This document shows positions 33,050-43,905 of a stretch of DNA of 64,000 nt, in pieces. The notes below the pieces were generated by a model that worked only from the letters and a program-made list of their open reading frames with translations, made no database searches and was not told the DNA's origin. A program made the position numbers and the translations under genes. The stretch is taken from the NCBI GenBank assembly GCA_014529385.2, contig CM043968.1:28603513-28667512 (forward strand), in the 5' to 3' direction. Each line of letters starts with the position of its first letter. Position 1 is the first letter of the stretch. This stretch comes from Adiantum capillus-veneris. Taxonomy: Eukaryota; Streptophyta; Polypodiopsida; Polypodiales; Pteridaceae.

Positions 33050-35122
33050 TTGCCTCTATCTTATAACACAACTATGGTTGACCAAAGGTAACTAATCATA
33101 ACAATTTGGCTAAATTGGATACAACTTCGGACTCAATTAAGCATCGGTTATAGTATAGGCAAGGTAATGTGCTTCACATTTGGGACTTTTAACGATAATC
33201 CCTTTATTGCAACATCACATATCAATATAAATGGACTCTTCATATGTGTTCCAAGTATTTGTAGGACACACATGACAAACTCCACATACTACTCCTTTAC
33301 ATGTACCATGTAATCTAGTGCATAAGAAAGCTCATCTAATCTTTGTTCACCACTAGATTGTCGACACATGATAAGTGAGTTGGAAGGTATTGACTATCAA
33401 GTCATTAGATAGTTGTAAAAGAGAATTAAAAACAATTTAACTGCTCAACAATGTATCTTTGAATTGAGAAAAGTTAATATGAGAGCTTTTGTTTGGCAAC
33501 ATACATTATTATGTTTGAAGATATTAGGTTTTGGAGAACATAAAGTTTGACCTTTTTGTTAGCAAAATGTCTTTTTTTCATTCCTTAGTGCATGTAGATT
33601 TGATGCAGCTCATATTCTTATGAAAAGCCATAGCAACCATAACTTAGTAAGACATTCAATCCATTAGTGAACTACTTGTGAATTTGATTGTGAACTTAAA
33701 TTGAAATAGAACCTTCTATTATTCTCATACTTGTGTCAATCCAAGGTTTATGACTGCCTTTATGTTCTCTCTTTAATGTAGGATTTGGCCTTTTAAGAAG
33801 AGATTGATACCTTATTTGGCATGTTGAACCAAGCCATAGAGGAGAGGGAGAAACTTGTACAAATTCTTGATTGCCTTTGTTTAGTTTGTATGGGTCCTTT
33901 CATTTAAGGACCTCATGACTTCCATTTCAACTTTGTTTTGTATGTGAATCAAAATTGAGAGACATTGGCAGAGAATCCCCCCCCCCCCCCCCCCCCTCAC
34001 CCAAAAAGTTAAAAAAATGCTAAGACTCTCCTAAATGTTTCTTAGTGCTACACTCCATTTTCTTTCGGAAAAAGGTTGATAACGGCAAAAGGCCTAAAAG
34101 GGGAAACAAGCTTAATAGTTGAGCCCATAAGTTTATATGCATGTGTATAGTAAGCAGTGTGTGAGTACCTAATGCATGTGACCATACCTACTACAAGCAT
34201 ACACAAAATGAACCAAGAAAACCCAAAGTCCGTTATGTAAAGATCAGGTTGAGGTGTTGAAGACTAAATGTATCAATTTCATCACTTGTAAAAGCAGCAA
34301 AAGGACTCATTCGAGCCGAAGGTTTTTGTCAAAGAGATTTCACCAATCTTGCTTATATGGACTAGCTGCATTATCTCCTCTCTCTAAATCTTATATTAGA
34401 CTAAGACTTCCAACTCTTATGATCCTCTCACCCAACATGAGTGGCAATGCTGCTGAACTGGACAAGTTCTTGCTCCTAGAGATAGCTCTCTGTTTGTCCA
34501 AGTCTCTCTTTCAAATTGAGAGACATCCACATCATACTCTACAACCATTCTCAAATTGGGAATCATGAATTCTAGTGGAACAATAGGCTCAGTGCCTGAA
34601 TGGAAGTAGGCCTTTTGTCACCTTGTTCTAGATTACTAATGATTCAATGTCCAAGGGTATTTCTTGCAAGCCACATGCATGCTAGTCATCGCTTGCTAAC
34701 TTTCTCCTCTTCAACTCGAGCACCACGGAGATGAGCTCAAGTCTACTCCGACCAAACCCCAGAAGGGAAAAAAAAACAAAGAAACAAAGTGGTGTGGGGG
34801 GCACCTTTGGCAGAGCATGAAAGGAGCTAAACTGTGTTAGGAACACCACACACTGACAAATATAGACTCGTTTACAAAAGGTTGCCTTTATACCCATGTG
34901 CACAATATACGTGGACACCCAAACTTGCAGCACTGTCAAAATTTACCTATTCCGTGAACATTGACAAATTATACCTGCAATCAGATTTTCATACAATAAT
35001 GTTTTTCATAAAGGAGCCATCTTTGAACAGAGAGATACCTCCAAAAAATGTGGCAATACAGAAAATTTTGGTGTTATACAAAAAGCTAGAGCTCCTGTTG
35101 CTGAGTAAAACGTTAGCTCAGG
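33050..35122. other. Unassigned, includes a C20 run
   Basis: AT-rich sequence with a homopolymer C20 at 33977-33996. Open frames at 34254-34568 (plus) and 34682-34939 (minus) carry no known motif. The last few hundred bases would contain the 3' untranslated region of the minus-strand CCCH/G-patch gene. Confidence 0.4.
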
Positions 35123-36286
35123 TCAAAATTTCAGCCACCTCTTCTCTTTCTCTTTACTCTGCACTGCTAGACTCGTGGATGCATGAGTCCTCTCGGCCGT
35201 AAGCAGATCCTTCCGAGCCTCCTGCAGCTTTCGAGATATGGCTTCATGAAAAGCTTTATCTTTGCGATTACGCAATGCCATCTCTTCAAGCTTTTCTACT
35301 TTACTTTGAAGCTCTGCGATCTCATCTGCTTGTACCATCAGTGATTTTCTGTCCTCTCTGTGTGTTCTGGCTTTCACCTGCCTCCCGCTTTTCATTTTAT
35401 CGCTTTCAACGCTTGTAGTAGATTCCCTTTCCTCGCCCTCGAGGCCTACCTGCCCAGCCAGCTGGTTATTGATGAAACCAAACACATCTGGACGCTTACT
35501 TTCTTCAGATTTTGCAGCACGGGCAGCATCAGCTAGTTTCTTATCACGCTTCCTCTTCCCTCCGCGGCTCTTCTTCTTCTTCTTCTTGCCCTTCTCTTGG
35601 TCAACATTATCTCCCTTGCTAATGAAGTCAAGTGATTGATACTTAGGTAAAACCCTAACCTGAAGGGGAAGAACTATTCCTTGTCCTGTTTTACCAAGCC
35701 CCATCCCTTCTCTATACCCCATGTTGGCCATCATTTTGGAGGCCACGCCACGAGTATGCTTCTCCCAATTCGCAAAGATCCGGGTATCCAGCTGAGGGCC
35801 AGTTTCTGCCGTGCCCAACACTCCCAAGCCCAAGAAACTGTAGTCGGTCTCATCTTCGAATTCCTCATCATCCTCTTCAGAGCTAGTATTTCCTTCGTCA
35901 CTATCTTGCGCACACTCTGAAAGCGATAGGTTGTCTATCCCAACATCCAAACGGCTTCCATCATGTATAAAAACTGCAGTTCCACACTGGAGGGACTCAT
36001 TCCATGATTCCAGTTCTGCTTGCCTCCATAAGCCTTCACCATTTACAGCAGCGCAAGCCAGTACTGCAGATCCCGCACATGGCTGCAGCCACTTCAACAA
36101 ATCAAACTTTTTCAAAGCATCGAGCCGCACCAGAATACCTGTTGCAGGTCAAAAGAACAGCTCAGCTATCATAAACACTCAATTATCAAAATTATTGCCA
36201 TGAGCAACCAGAAAGAACCGTACCATGTGACATGCGGCAGCTTTCTCCAAAGCGACATCGCTGCTGCATGTAGAATTTACACATCT
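35123..36286 (-). CDS. CCCH zinc finger / G-patch protein (ZGPAT-like), 3' exons
   Basis: The only clear host gene. Exon 36224 to about 36286 encodes [20 protein letters not shown], a C-x7-C-x5-C-x3-H zinc finger. A GT-AG intron (36139-36223) follows, then the last exon (35123-36138). In that exon, counting from its first Met (36130): Tudor-like stretch 19-72 ([16 protein letters not shown]), acidic run 77-95, G-patch about 121-170 ([28 protein letters not shown]), Lys/Arg-rich nuclear-localisation-like block 179-198, and a predicted coiled coil about 265-320. This order matches plant CCCH/G-patch proteins related to animal ZGPAT, nuclear proteins linked to transcription or RNA processing. 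The exons 5' of the zinc finger are not recognisable before gypsy A begins near 37 kb; a small exon at about 36330-36368 is possible. Identity is strong; completeness is not. Confidence 0.88.
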
Positions 36287-37019
36287 GCACTTTTATAGCT
36301 TCAAGTTAGTCCAGAATGAAGGTTTAGTACCTGCCACATACATAAGCCCATTTATTCCCATCTCAACCCTGCAAAATTCTTCATGCAGTTGGCCTTCTTG
36401 CCATTAGACAATTTTTTCTGGAAAGCGATCATTCAAACTTTCAAGCAACGGCTTTGCCGTTGTTTATAAACTACCCCAAGACTCAGCTATAAAGCGTTTT
36501 GTCCAGTTAAAAACCCATGAAGAGAGGTGGCAGTATATTAATGCAGCTAGGCCCTTTTGACACAAAACGTGATAAACTTTCACTGTCACTTCGTATTTTG
36601 AGGTTCATGTCATATGGAAGAGACACTAAGCAATGCCTTTTGTTTGACGAAGCAATTTCAGAAACTTGCCTATGAAAACAGATTAACTACAATGCATGAA
36701 TTCCAGGTGTGTAAACGTTGAATAAAATTAGAAGCCCATGTAACCAGAAAATTGCTTTTGCTATCCCCTTGAAAAGGATTTTACCCACAAAATATGTACA
36801 AAAACTACATCCATAAATGCTAAATACATTAGAATTACAGTGTCACAAGCACACTCGCTCTGTGCGCCACGTGGACATGCTATTTACCTACTTCAACAAC
36901 CAAACAGTGTGAGCCTGTTCACAAAACTTGCATATCTGGACACGTCCATTAGATTAGGTTTTTCTCAATCAGAACCTTAAATGGCCTATACACGTGTTTG
37001 AAAAGTGTTGTTACCCAAT
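36287..37019. other. Intron or 5' part of the CCCH/G-patch gene
   Basis: A possible short exon (minus, about 36368-36331, GVEMGINGLMYVA) has AG before it and GT after it. The gap to the zinc-finger exon would be only about 45 bp, though it holds a good branch site (ACTAAC). The rest shows nothing recognisable. Confidence 0.3.
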
Positions 37020-37197
37020 CCGGTATCACCAGCATGTAGCCTGGGAATCAAATCAATCGCATGATCTTTAGGTCTCTCTCACGAGGTAGTTCCCAAGGCA
37101 AACCCTCAAAGAAACAATCGGCTTGAGCTAGCAAAATTTCTTGAAGTTCTGTTTCAAACTCTTAACAAATTTGAATATTTATGTTCCTCCGTCTCTC
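37020..37197 (-). pseudogene. Gypsy A pol, protease-RT linker
   Basis: Minus strand encodes LQEILLAQADCFFEGLPWEL and IDLIPR, the stretch before RT in chromovirus-type gypsy elements. It continues the protease at 37603-38000 once the SINE is removed. RT itself is missing. Confidence 0.7.
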
Positions 37198-37215
37198 AAA
37201 GAATGGAGTAAACAA
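37198..37215 (+). repeat. SINE target-site duplication, left (18 bp)
   Basis: AAAGAATGGAGTAAACAA, repeated exactly at 37585-37602. Confidence 0.95.
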
Positions 37216-37584
37216 GTCCCCAAAGAGTTGGTCTAACGGTAAGGCTTTGACCACTCAACCTACGGGTTGTGGGTTCAAATCCCCTGTTGGTCACACTCTA
37301 GAGGGACACCTTGTGCTCACGTGGTGTTCACGTTGCTAGGGCTCTTGCCCTTGGACACTCGAGTGCATCCTCCTCCTGGGGTAGGTCACCCGAGGAGGAG
37401 GTTCCTAGCTACGAGTTCTCTTCGTCGTTCCCAACACATTGTGCATCAATTAGGTGGTCATGGTGATGCCTACACGTGGCTCTTGCCCGATGGTACGCGG
37501 CCCTTGCCCGACCCTGTATCATGGATAATATTTGGAAGGGGTAAGCACCTCCCCCTGTAGGCCCTCTGGTGTGTCGGGAAAAAA
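37216..37584 (+). mobile_element. tRNA-derived SINE, full length
   Basis: A 369-bp body lies between perfect 18-bp duplications. Near its 5' end are a Pol III A box (TTGGTCTAACGG, about 37228-37239) and B box (GGTTCAAATCC, about 37272), spaced as in tRNA-derived SINEs. The tail ends in an A run (GGGAAAAAA). It does not fold as a whole tRNA past the B box, so it is not a tRNA gene. Mobilisation would depend on a LINE, none of which is in the window. It sits inside gypsy A. Confidence 0.93.
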
Positions 37585-37602
37585 AAAGAATGGAGTAAAC
37601 AA

Positions 37603-38000
37603 AAAGACTGGATTTCATTATTTTAGAAAGGGCTAAAGCTGATACAAGTGAGACGAACTTGCCCTTTAATTTTACATCTAGGATGATTTCTTTGCCTTTC
37701 TCATTCTTCAATGTTGCTTTTCTACCCCAATATCGACCATGACACGGTTCTTGTGGTACCAAGGTATCCCTAAAAGTACTTCGCACCTCTCAAGTGGCAT
37801 GATATAGAAGTCTTTGTTCCCTGGATACACCTCACAATGCAACCGTAGTTTGCCTATGGCAAATGTGATGGCAACATCACGCCCAAGTGCCACTAACACC
37901 GCAGCCATCTATGGCCCCATCTCTTTGGGCGCTATTCGAAGTCGATCCGCCAATTCCGCTGAAATGAAGTTGGCTTTCGCTCCTCCTTCAAAGGATATCA
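37603..38000 (-). pseudogene. Gypsy A aspartic protease
   Basis: Minus-strand pieces read KANFISAELADRLRI, then a stop, then FAIGKLRLHCEVY, FYIMPLERCEVLLGIPWYH and NEKGKEIILDVKLKG. This is the same wording as the gypsy C protease (59040-60960), identifying it as a retropepsin domain. It is interrupted at 38000/38001 by the LTR element (duplication TATCA), and resumes beyond 42170. Confidence 0.8.
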
Positions 38001-38431
38001 TGTCACGATTGTGACTATGTTAACAACAATACATCTACTCCTAGTTGCAGTACGCGAAGTGCCATGCCAAGGAGGACCCCTGCGCTTGGATGGTCAAACC
38101 CCTTCGCCCAAAGGACGTGTCTCTTCGCCAAAAGCCACACTCCTTCGACAATTGGTCACACCCCTTCACTCTATGGGTGCGACTCTTCGCCCAATGGTTG
38201 CAACTCTTCGCCGAAAGGATGTGTCTTTACGTCTAAAGTCCCGTCTCTTCACCATGAGACGTGTCTTTTCATTTATGTCTCTTCGTCTCCTTTATAAGGA
38301 GCCCTTGTATCACACATTCAATCAATCAACACAGAGTCTTCTAAGTCTTGTTTCTGAGTTCGTTCAAGTTTCGTAAGTCTTAATCATGAGTTTAAGTACT
38401 TAATTAAGGATTAGTACCTAGAATCCTTACA
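38001..38431 (+). repeat. LARD-like element 5' LTR
   Basis: 431 bp, nearly identical to 41736-42165. It contains a run of imperfect units of about 20 bp based on CTCTTCGCC(C/A)AA (about 38100-38225). TATAAGGAG at about 38292 is a TATA candidate. Confidence 0.95.
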
Positions 38432-38432
38432 G

Positions 38433-38444
38433 TGGTATAAGAGC
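38433..38444 (+). promoter_or_regulatory. Primer-binding site
   Basis: TGGTATAAGAGC, one base after the LTR; one mismatch to the initiator Met-tRNA site TGGTATCAGAGC. Confidence 0.88.
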
Positions 38445-39656
38445 AAAAATTTTCCCGGGACCTGAAGGTTGTGAGCCTCTCACCCTCGCCGCTACCCTCT
38501 CCCCCCTTTCCAAGAGTTGCATGGAAGCAGAAGAAAGGTGGTACACATGTGCATACGAGCATGAGGTAACTTGAAATTTTTTCTGTTCCAATTCTATAAG
38601 TAAAGACAGAACAAAGATGTGTGTGCGCGGCATACTCGGAGAACTTCGTGCACCCTTTCATACGAAAGGGCATTGACCCGGCAAAAGGCCACCCAACTCT
38701 CCCTTGCTCGCACCTTTTCCCAAGGCAATGTGCCCCTTCGCGGCACCCTTCCCCACACAACCCAAAGGGCTGAATTGAACCTTTCATGTTCGCGCCCCTT
38801 CCCGATGGCGTACCCCTTCGTGCTCGCACCCTTGGCGCATGCTTTGCTGGGCTGAATTGCATGCTGGCTGCCCTTTGCCTTTCGCTGGCTGCCCCTTGTG
38901 ACTTTTCGCTAGCATGCCTCTTCGTCTGTGAGCACCCTTCCCAGGCAACCCTTCACCTTGGCGGTACTCCTCGCGCCGAGAGACTCCAGATAATTGTGCC
39001 TTTTTCCAAGCGCTGTCTATGGCTGAATTCAGCGCTGGTTTGCTACGCATGCTGAAACGCTGGCTGCTTTTGACGCTTGGCTGAATTTGACCTTTGTGCT
39101 GGCAACTCTTCGTTGAGTGTTTTTTTTACGCTGCTTCGCTCTTTTGCGCATCAAGACAGCAGCGCAACTTATTCAAGTCATTAAAAAAAATACCTAACAA
39201 TTTAAGCCCCAAAGTGGCCAGCCAAGTTTTTTGGCCTGCCCCAAATTTACACACATTTTTTCTCCAACCAGCAGCGTTCTTTTAACGGGAAAAAAAAAAC
39301 AAGGGGTCAATCAGCAAGTGACGCTGGAATTCACAGATGGTGCGCTACCTCTCATATGCACCCTGGCTGCAGTAATTGCGTGCCGGCCTCACACTCCTCG
39401 TGGATGCAGAAGCCTTTGATGTGCCCGTTTTGTTTCTTTCATACATAGACGAGATACCCATGGAGATTCTCCCATGAAATCCTCTTCTGCCTCTGTCGGC
39501 TCCGGAACCACTTCCATTGCCTGAACCGGTTTCAGTTCCCGTTCCTGTTCCTGAGCCTCGGCAAGAGCCAGAATCCACTCCAAAAAGAGTTACTACTCTC
39601 GAAGTATCAGTTCATGAACTTATTTCACGTTATCATTTATTTTCTATAAGCAGTCA
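38445..39656 (+). other. LARD-like element leader
   Basis: No recognised coding sequence. 38640-39060 is rich in CCCTT and GCTGGCT-type repeats (TTGGCTGAATTT, GCTGGCTGCCC). 39510-39570 has GTTCCTGTTCC repeats. Confidence 0.5.
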
Positions 39657-39657
39657 G

Positions 39658-40101
39658 CATGACTGGATCACAAGATGGCGACGACAATATATTACCCGAG
39701 GATCCCATAGCGGTTCTCACAAAGCAGATGGAAGCAATTTCAACAAGCCTCGTATCGATTCATACTCGCTTGGATTAGATGCAAACGCAAACCTCTCCTC
39801 AGAGTCACTCAACAGCTTCTCAGACAATACAGGCATCTTCTTCCGACGCTTCAATGGTCGACCAGGAAGAACCACCCAAATCAAAGCCTTCGCAACTCAA
39901 AATTTCTCACCCAGAGCATGGTTTATCAGAGACAACTAGACACAAAGTACCTTCGTGCGAGCAAAAAAAGTCTCAGCATGAATATTCTTGGAAATGCTAC
40001 AGTTCTAAGGAATCAACTTCTTGTTCGAATCATCAGCAAAACAAAAGCAGCAATATGAAGCTTCCAAAGGATCATCAACAATATCAAGATGGGCTTACTT
40101 A
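39658..40101 (+). pseudogene. Gag-like N-terminal frame
   Basis: Begins MTGSQDGDDNILPEDPIAV and LTKQMEAISTSLVSIHTRL, then TAG at about 39775, then Gln/Ser-rich residues up to 40101. The 'KQMEAISTSL' heptad-like stretch followed by a Gln-rich region resembles the start of gypsy gag proteins. No capsid core or zinc knuckle follows. Assignment is tentative. Confidence 0.4.
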
Positions 40102-40467
40102 GTGGCACATATATCCGACCTTAGTTGACTACTCGGTCATGAATGCCGCGACGTTGGACAAGTTCCCCCTTGCGAGCCATGCCCTACATTTAAGTCTTTC
40201 TTGTCTGATGGTGGTACAGTTACAGATTTATTGATCCTTTCCTTGTGCAAGAGGATCCTTTAGAGGTCTAAGAGGCAACAACTTCCTCAACCTCCCCCTT
40301 GTCAATTGGAAGCCTTAATACCCGCTGAGAAAGCTGAAGATTCAGAAGATTCCAGTTCTTATGTGACAACCAACAAGCACATAACCCCTTCTTTGGCCAT
40401 GATCCAGGCAGGAAAATTCGCCTCGTCACCGCCCTTGCAGAATAAAATCTTTATATATACCTTCATA

Positions 40468-41396
40468 AGATACCAGACGCTATGGTGAATGATAATTCTT
40501 CAAACTTCAAGATACCAGTCCTTACCTTCAATGGTGCAAAGGACAAAACAAATACAGAATCTTGCAGCACGACTTTAGTCGCTTCAACTGAGTCGTTGGA
40601 CACAATTTGTTTCACAGATAAACCTTTACAGATGGAAATACCTCCAAACACTACTCTGTCTCAGTCTATGACATCCCTTCAGGAGGATCTTTCTCTCTAA
40701 ACAGATACCAGACGCTATGGTGAATGATAATTCTTCAAACTTCAAGATACCAGTCCTTACCTTCAATGGTGCAAAGGACAAAACAAATACAGAATCTTGC
40801 AGCACGACTTTAGTCGCTTCAACTGAGTCGTTGGACACAATTTGTTTCACAGATAAACCTTTACAGATGGAAATACCTCCAAACACTACTCTGTCTCAGT
40901 CTATGACATCCCTTTAGGAGGATCTTTCTCTCTAAACAGATACCAGACGCTATGGTGAATGATAATTCTTCAAACTTCAAGATACCAGTCCTTACCTTCA
41001 GTGGTGCAAAGGACAAAACAAATACAGAATCTTGCAGCACGACTTTAGTCGCTGCAACTGAGTCGTTGGACACAATTTGTTTCACAGATAAACCTTTACA
41101 TATAGAAATACCTCCAAACACTACTCTGTCTCAGTCTATGACATCCCTTCAGGAGGATCTTTCTCTCTACACAGATACCAGACGCTATGGTGAATGATAA
41201 TTCTTCAAACTTCAAGATACCAGTCCTTACCTTCAGTGGTGCAAAGGACAAAACAAATACAGAATCTTGCAGCACGACTTTAGTCGCTCCAACTGAGTCG
41301 TTGGACACAATTTGTTTCACAGATAAACCTTTACAGATGGAAATACCTCCAAACACTACTCTGTCTCAGTCTATGACATCCCTTCAGGAGGATCTT
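40468..41396 (+). repeat. Four tandem 235-bp repeats
   Basis: Copies start at 40468, 40703, 40938 and 41173 with AGATACCAGACGCTATGG and differ at only a handful of sites. 235 is not a multiple of 3, so each junction shifts frame; the first three copies each encode about 70 residues beginning MVNDNSSNFKIPVLTF and stop. Confidence 0.97.
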
Positions 41397-41723
41397 ACTA
41401 TTACAAACAAACCAATGGAATACCTTACAAATTTCCAACCAGTGGTCATCACTCAACAAAAAACCCAAGTCAGTTTACCAATAATTTCACTCGAAGCAGA
41501 TACAGATTCAATTTTTTCTTGGACAAAGCTCGAAATTACAAATGACTTTGACAAAGACACTTATCAAGTTGCAGATATGATCAGTTTTCAGTTTGGCAAA
41601 ATAGTCATGGTCAATAACAGTGCCATGACATGGGACTTAACAGGAAGAGCTTTGGATGCAGAAGCACTACAACATTACATTTCCTTCTCCCGGAGTTTCT
41701 TCAACTACCCTGGGTTTATTTAA
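41187..41723 (+). CDS. Unrecognised ORF in the last repeat copy and downstream
   Basis: 179 codons, open from the ATG in the fourth repeat (MVNDNSSNFKIPVLTFSG) to TAA 12 bp before the 3' LTR. The part past the repeat includes NKPMEYLTNFQPVVITQQ and ISFQFGKIVMVNNSAM. No domain recognised. If the 235-bp unit were single copy, this frame could join upstream sequence, so it may be the C-terminal part of an element-specific protein. Confidence 0.35.
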   Translation: MVNDNSSNFKIPVLTFSGAKDKTNTESCSTTLVAPTESLDTICFTDKPLQMEIPPNTTLSQSMTSLQEDLTITNKPMEYLTNFQPVVITQQKTQVSLPIISLEADTDSIFSWTKLEITNDFDKDTYQVADMISFQFGKIVMVNNSAMTWDLTGRALDAEALQHYISFSRSFFNYPGFI

Positions 41724-41735
41724 AGAGGGAGGGAA
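41721..41735 (+). promoter_or_regulatory. Polypurine tract
   Basis: AAAGAGGGAGGGAA immediately before the 3' LTR. Confidence 0.88.
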
Positions 41736-42165
41736 TGTCACGATTGTGACTATGTTAACAACAATACATCTACTCCTAGTTGCAGTACGCGAAGTGCCAT
41801 GCCAAGGAGGACCCCTGCGCTTGGATGGTCACACCCCTTCGCCCAAAGGACGTCTCTCTTCGCCAAAAGCCACACTCCTTCGACGACTGGTCACACCCCT
41901 TCGCTCTACGGGTGCGACTCTTCGCCCAATGGTTGCAGCTCTTCGCCGAAAGGATGTCTTTACGTCTAAAGTCGCGTCTCTTCACCATGAGACGTGTCTT
42001 TTCATTTATGTCTCTTCGTCTCCCATGTAAGGAGCCCTTGTATCACACATTCAATCAATCAACACAGAGTCTTCTAAGTCTTGTTTCTGAGTTCAGTTCA
42101 AGTTTCTTAAGTCTTACTCATGAGTTTAAGTACTTAATTAAGGATTAGTACCTAGAATCCTTACA
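41736..42165 (+). repeat. LARD-like element 3' LTR
   Basis: 430 bp; followed by the duplicated TATCA at 42166-42170. Confidence 0.95.
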
Positions 42166-42170
42166 TATCA

Positions 42171-42960
42171 AGACCGCCTGATCTCGTACTTTGCCCCACG
42201 CCCTGCCGAGCTCGTTGCTCTCGTCCCTCTAATCTAAGGTCGCCCCACAAAATCTGAGCCCATTCCTGCCTTTGTCTTTCCTTTCTTTGTTTGCTCCACT
42301 ACAAGTTTGTAACTCTCTAGCTTGTCTTTAGCTTTCTCCTTTGATTCTTTCTTAGGACACTTTGACAAAATTTGCTATGGTTCCCCACGGCCATAACACT
42401 TGCCTTCCTTGAAATACTTTGCATGTTGCTCTATTGTCAATTTAGGCCCTGTGGGTTTCTTCTTCTGCTTCGTGCCTTCTTCTTCTCCTTGGTAGACTCC
42501 TTCCCGGTTTACTTGGACACTAGTTTGTCTGTTGCATAAGTCAAGGAGCCCAAATGCAACCAAATGCAAGAAACTACGTTCCATGAGCTTCTCAATGCTC
42601 TTGGACTTTTGCTTCAAGCAGTTGTGTCGGATCTCTCTAGATAATCTATGACAAACCACTCCATCTTCTTCAGAAAGGGAAACCTTCCGAAAAGAAGCAA
42701 TGGGCAAAAAGGTATCCCAAAATCGTTGACAATACATAGCCAAAGTATCATCTTCAAATGGTTCCAAGATGTAACCACATCTTATTTGTACAACTAAGTC
42801 AACCATACTGAAGTGAACACTTTCTTGAATGTTACCCACATTTTCGGAGCTTTCCTATAGAGAATCAGGGTCGACCACCATGTCTAAGCATTTCCCTTTA
42901 GAAAAGATGCAGTCTTTCGTACCTTAAAGAGAAAGCAAAGAGAAGTTTCCCCAAGAGAAA
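42171..42960 (-). pseudogene. Gypsy A gag (C-terminal part)
   Basis: Minus-strand frame 42839-42375 contains YCQRFWDTFLPIASFRKVS, which matches gypsy C gag (DFGTLFYQPLHLRR region), and IEQHAKYFKEGKCYGRGEP, the start of a zinc knuckle whose second Cys is Arg. The rest (about 42350-42171) encodes a Lys-rich linker up to the point where the LARD-like element interrupts the protease. The gag N-terminus and the 5' LTR are not identified. Dead copy. Confidence 0.7.
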
Positions 42961-43260
42961 GTGGTGTCAAACTCCTATATGTAACAGAGGACTCGATGGG
43001 AATCCTCGTAAACCAGAAAAGTGTCAAAGCTAACTACTAGACCCCATCCTTAAACTCTTTTATCTTTTTTTTCCACAAGAAAAAGATCCTTCTAATAGTT
43101 AATCAAACTGCCCATTGGGCTACAAACTACCCCAACAAGAGGGGGGGCTACATGAGCATGAGGGGAGACTCCCAATGAAAAAAAGAGATGTACAATGACG
43201 ACTAAATCAAGATATGGGAGGGGGAAACCACACAGGTGGCCGGTAATGCCATCTAGGAGC
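42961..43260. other. Unassigned
   Basis: Probably the upstream part of gypsy A (leader or 5' LTR on the minus strand), but I see no boundary. Contains AGAGGGGGGGCTAC at about 43138. Confidence 0.3.
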
Positions 43261-43307
43261 TGTCACAAGACGGGCACCACGTGCCAATAGCACTCCATTA
43301 ACAGTTG

Positions 43308-43358
<51 letters not shown>

Positions 43359-43905
43359 GACACGCGACATGGAGTGGCGGAATTCCACCCCAAAGAGTAT
43401 TGGCCCCAAACCTTGGCGCCCCTTTTGGTATTTCTTTATATTGCATCAACACAGTACAAGTCGGTACTCCAGACTCTGCACCTTCTCCAAGAAACATGCC
43501 AGAGAATGAGCCCTAACCTCATATTTAAAGGCCCTAGGCCCCAAAAGCAGTTTACAGTAAAAAGCCTTCAAACTCAAAAGCATTTGGTCCAAAAGCAAAG
43601 CCAAAAAGCTGCCATCGTAATTTACGAAAATCCGTACAGCCTGCCACGTCATCAGCCAATGCAAAAAGGCAAAAATCCGTACAATCAGCCACGTCATCAG
43701 CAGCTCCGCCAACTTTTCTTGTGTGTGTGTGGAACCTGCTTTATTTTAATCCTTTATGTCACTTGGGGCCCCATCAGACGGGGTCCCCATAAGTTGGTAG
43801 GACTTCTTCTTCTGTTACTTGTTCTTCTTAGGGTTTAGGCCCCTCGGCCAGCATCAGCAAGTTGGCTAATTCTTTAGGGCTTTGACACGTCAGCAGTTTG
43901 TGACA
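43261..43905 (-). repeat. 3' LTR of the deletion derivative
   Basis: Contains a 46-bp (AG)n tract at 43312-43357 and two GCCACGTCATCAGC motifs (about 43642 and 43690). Confidence 0.92.

Larger units (their letters stand above)
38001..42165 (+). mobile_element. Non-autonomous LTR element (LARD-like)
   Basis: A 4165-bp element with 430-bp LTRs starting TGTCACGATTGTGAC and ending ATCCTTACA, flanked by perfect TATCA duplications (37996-38000 and 42166-42170). It has a primer site (TGGTATAAGAGC) and purine tract (AAAGAGGGAGGGAA). The interior holds no protease, RT or integrase. It does hold a gag-like N-terminal frame, and a 4-unit 235-bp tandem repeat. It must use proteins from another element. 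Termini resemble those of gypsy families nearby. Confidence 0.93.

Noticed and set aside
34254-34568. Possible leucine-rich-repeat fragment
   Set aside because: Leu and Ser content is high, but no regular LRR spacing could be traced.
36286-36368. Firm call of an extra exon upstream of the zinc-finger exon
   Set aside because: The implied intron of about 45 bp is shorter than normal plant introns, and the residues match no known part of the family, so it is mentioned only as a possibility.
37228-37290. Possible tRNA gene
   Set aside because: The A and B boxes are tRNA-like, but there is no full cloverleaf with acceptor stem, and the unit is flanked by 18-bp duplications with an A tail. It is a SINE.
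38011-38376. Open frames across the LARD-like LTR (and again at 41656-42148)
   Set aside because: They reflect CTTCGCC-type short repeats in the LTR, differ between the two LTR copies, and show no domain.
40626-41356. Four similar minus-strand open frames
   Set aside because: They are antisense shadows of the 235-bp tandem repeat and have no known motif.
40468-41396. CRISPR-like or satellite array
   Set aside because: Units are directly adjacent, 235 bp long, without spacers, and sit within an LTR element.
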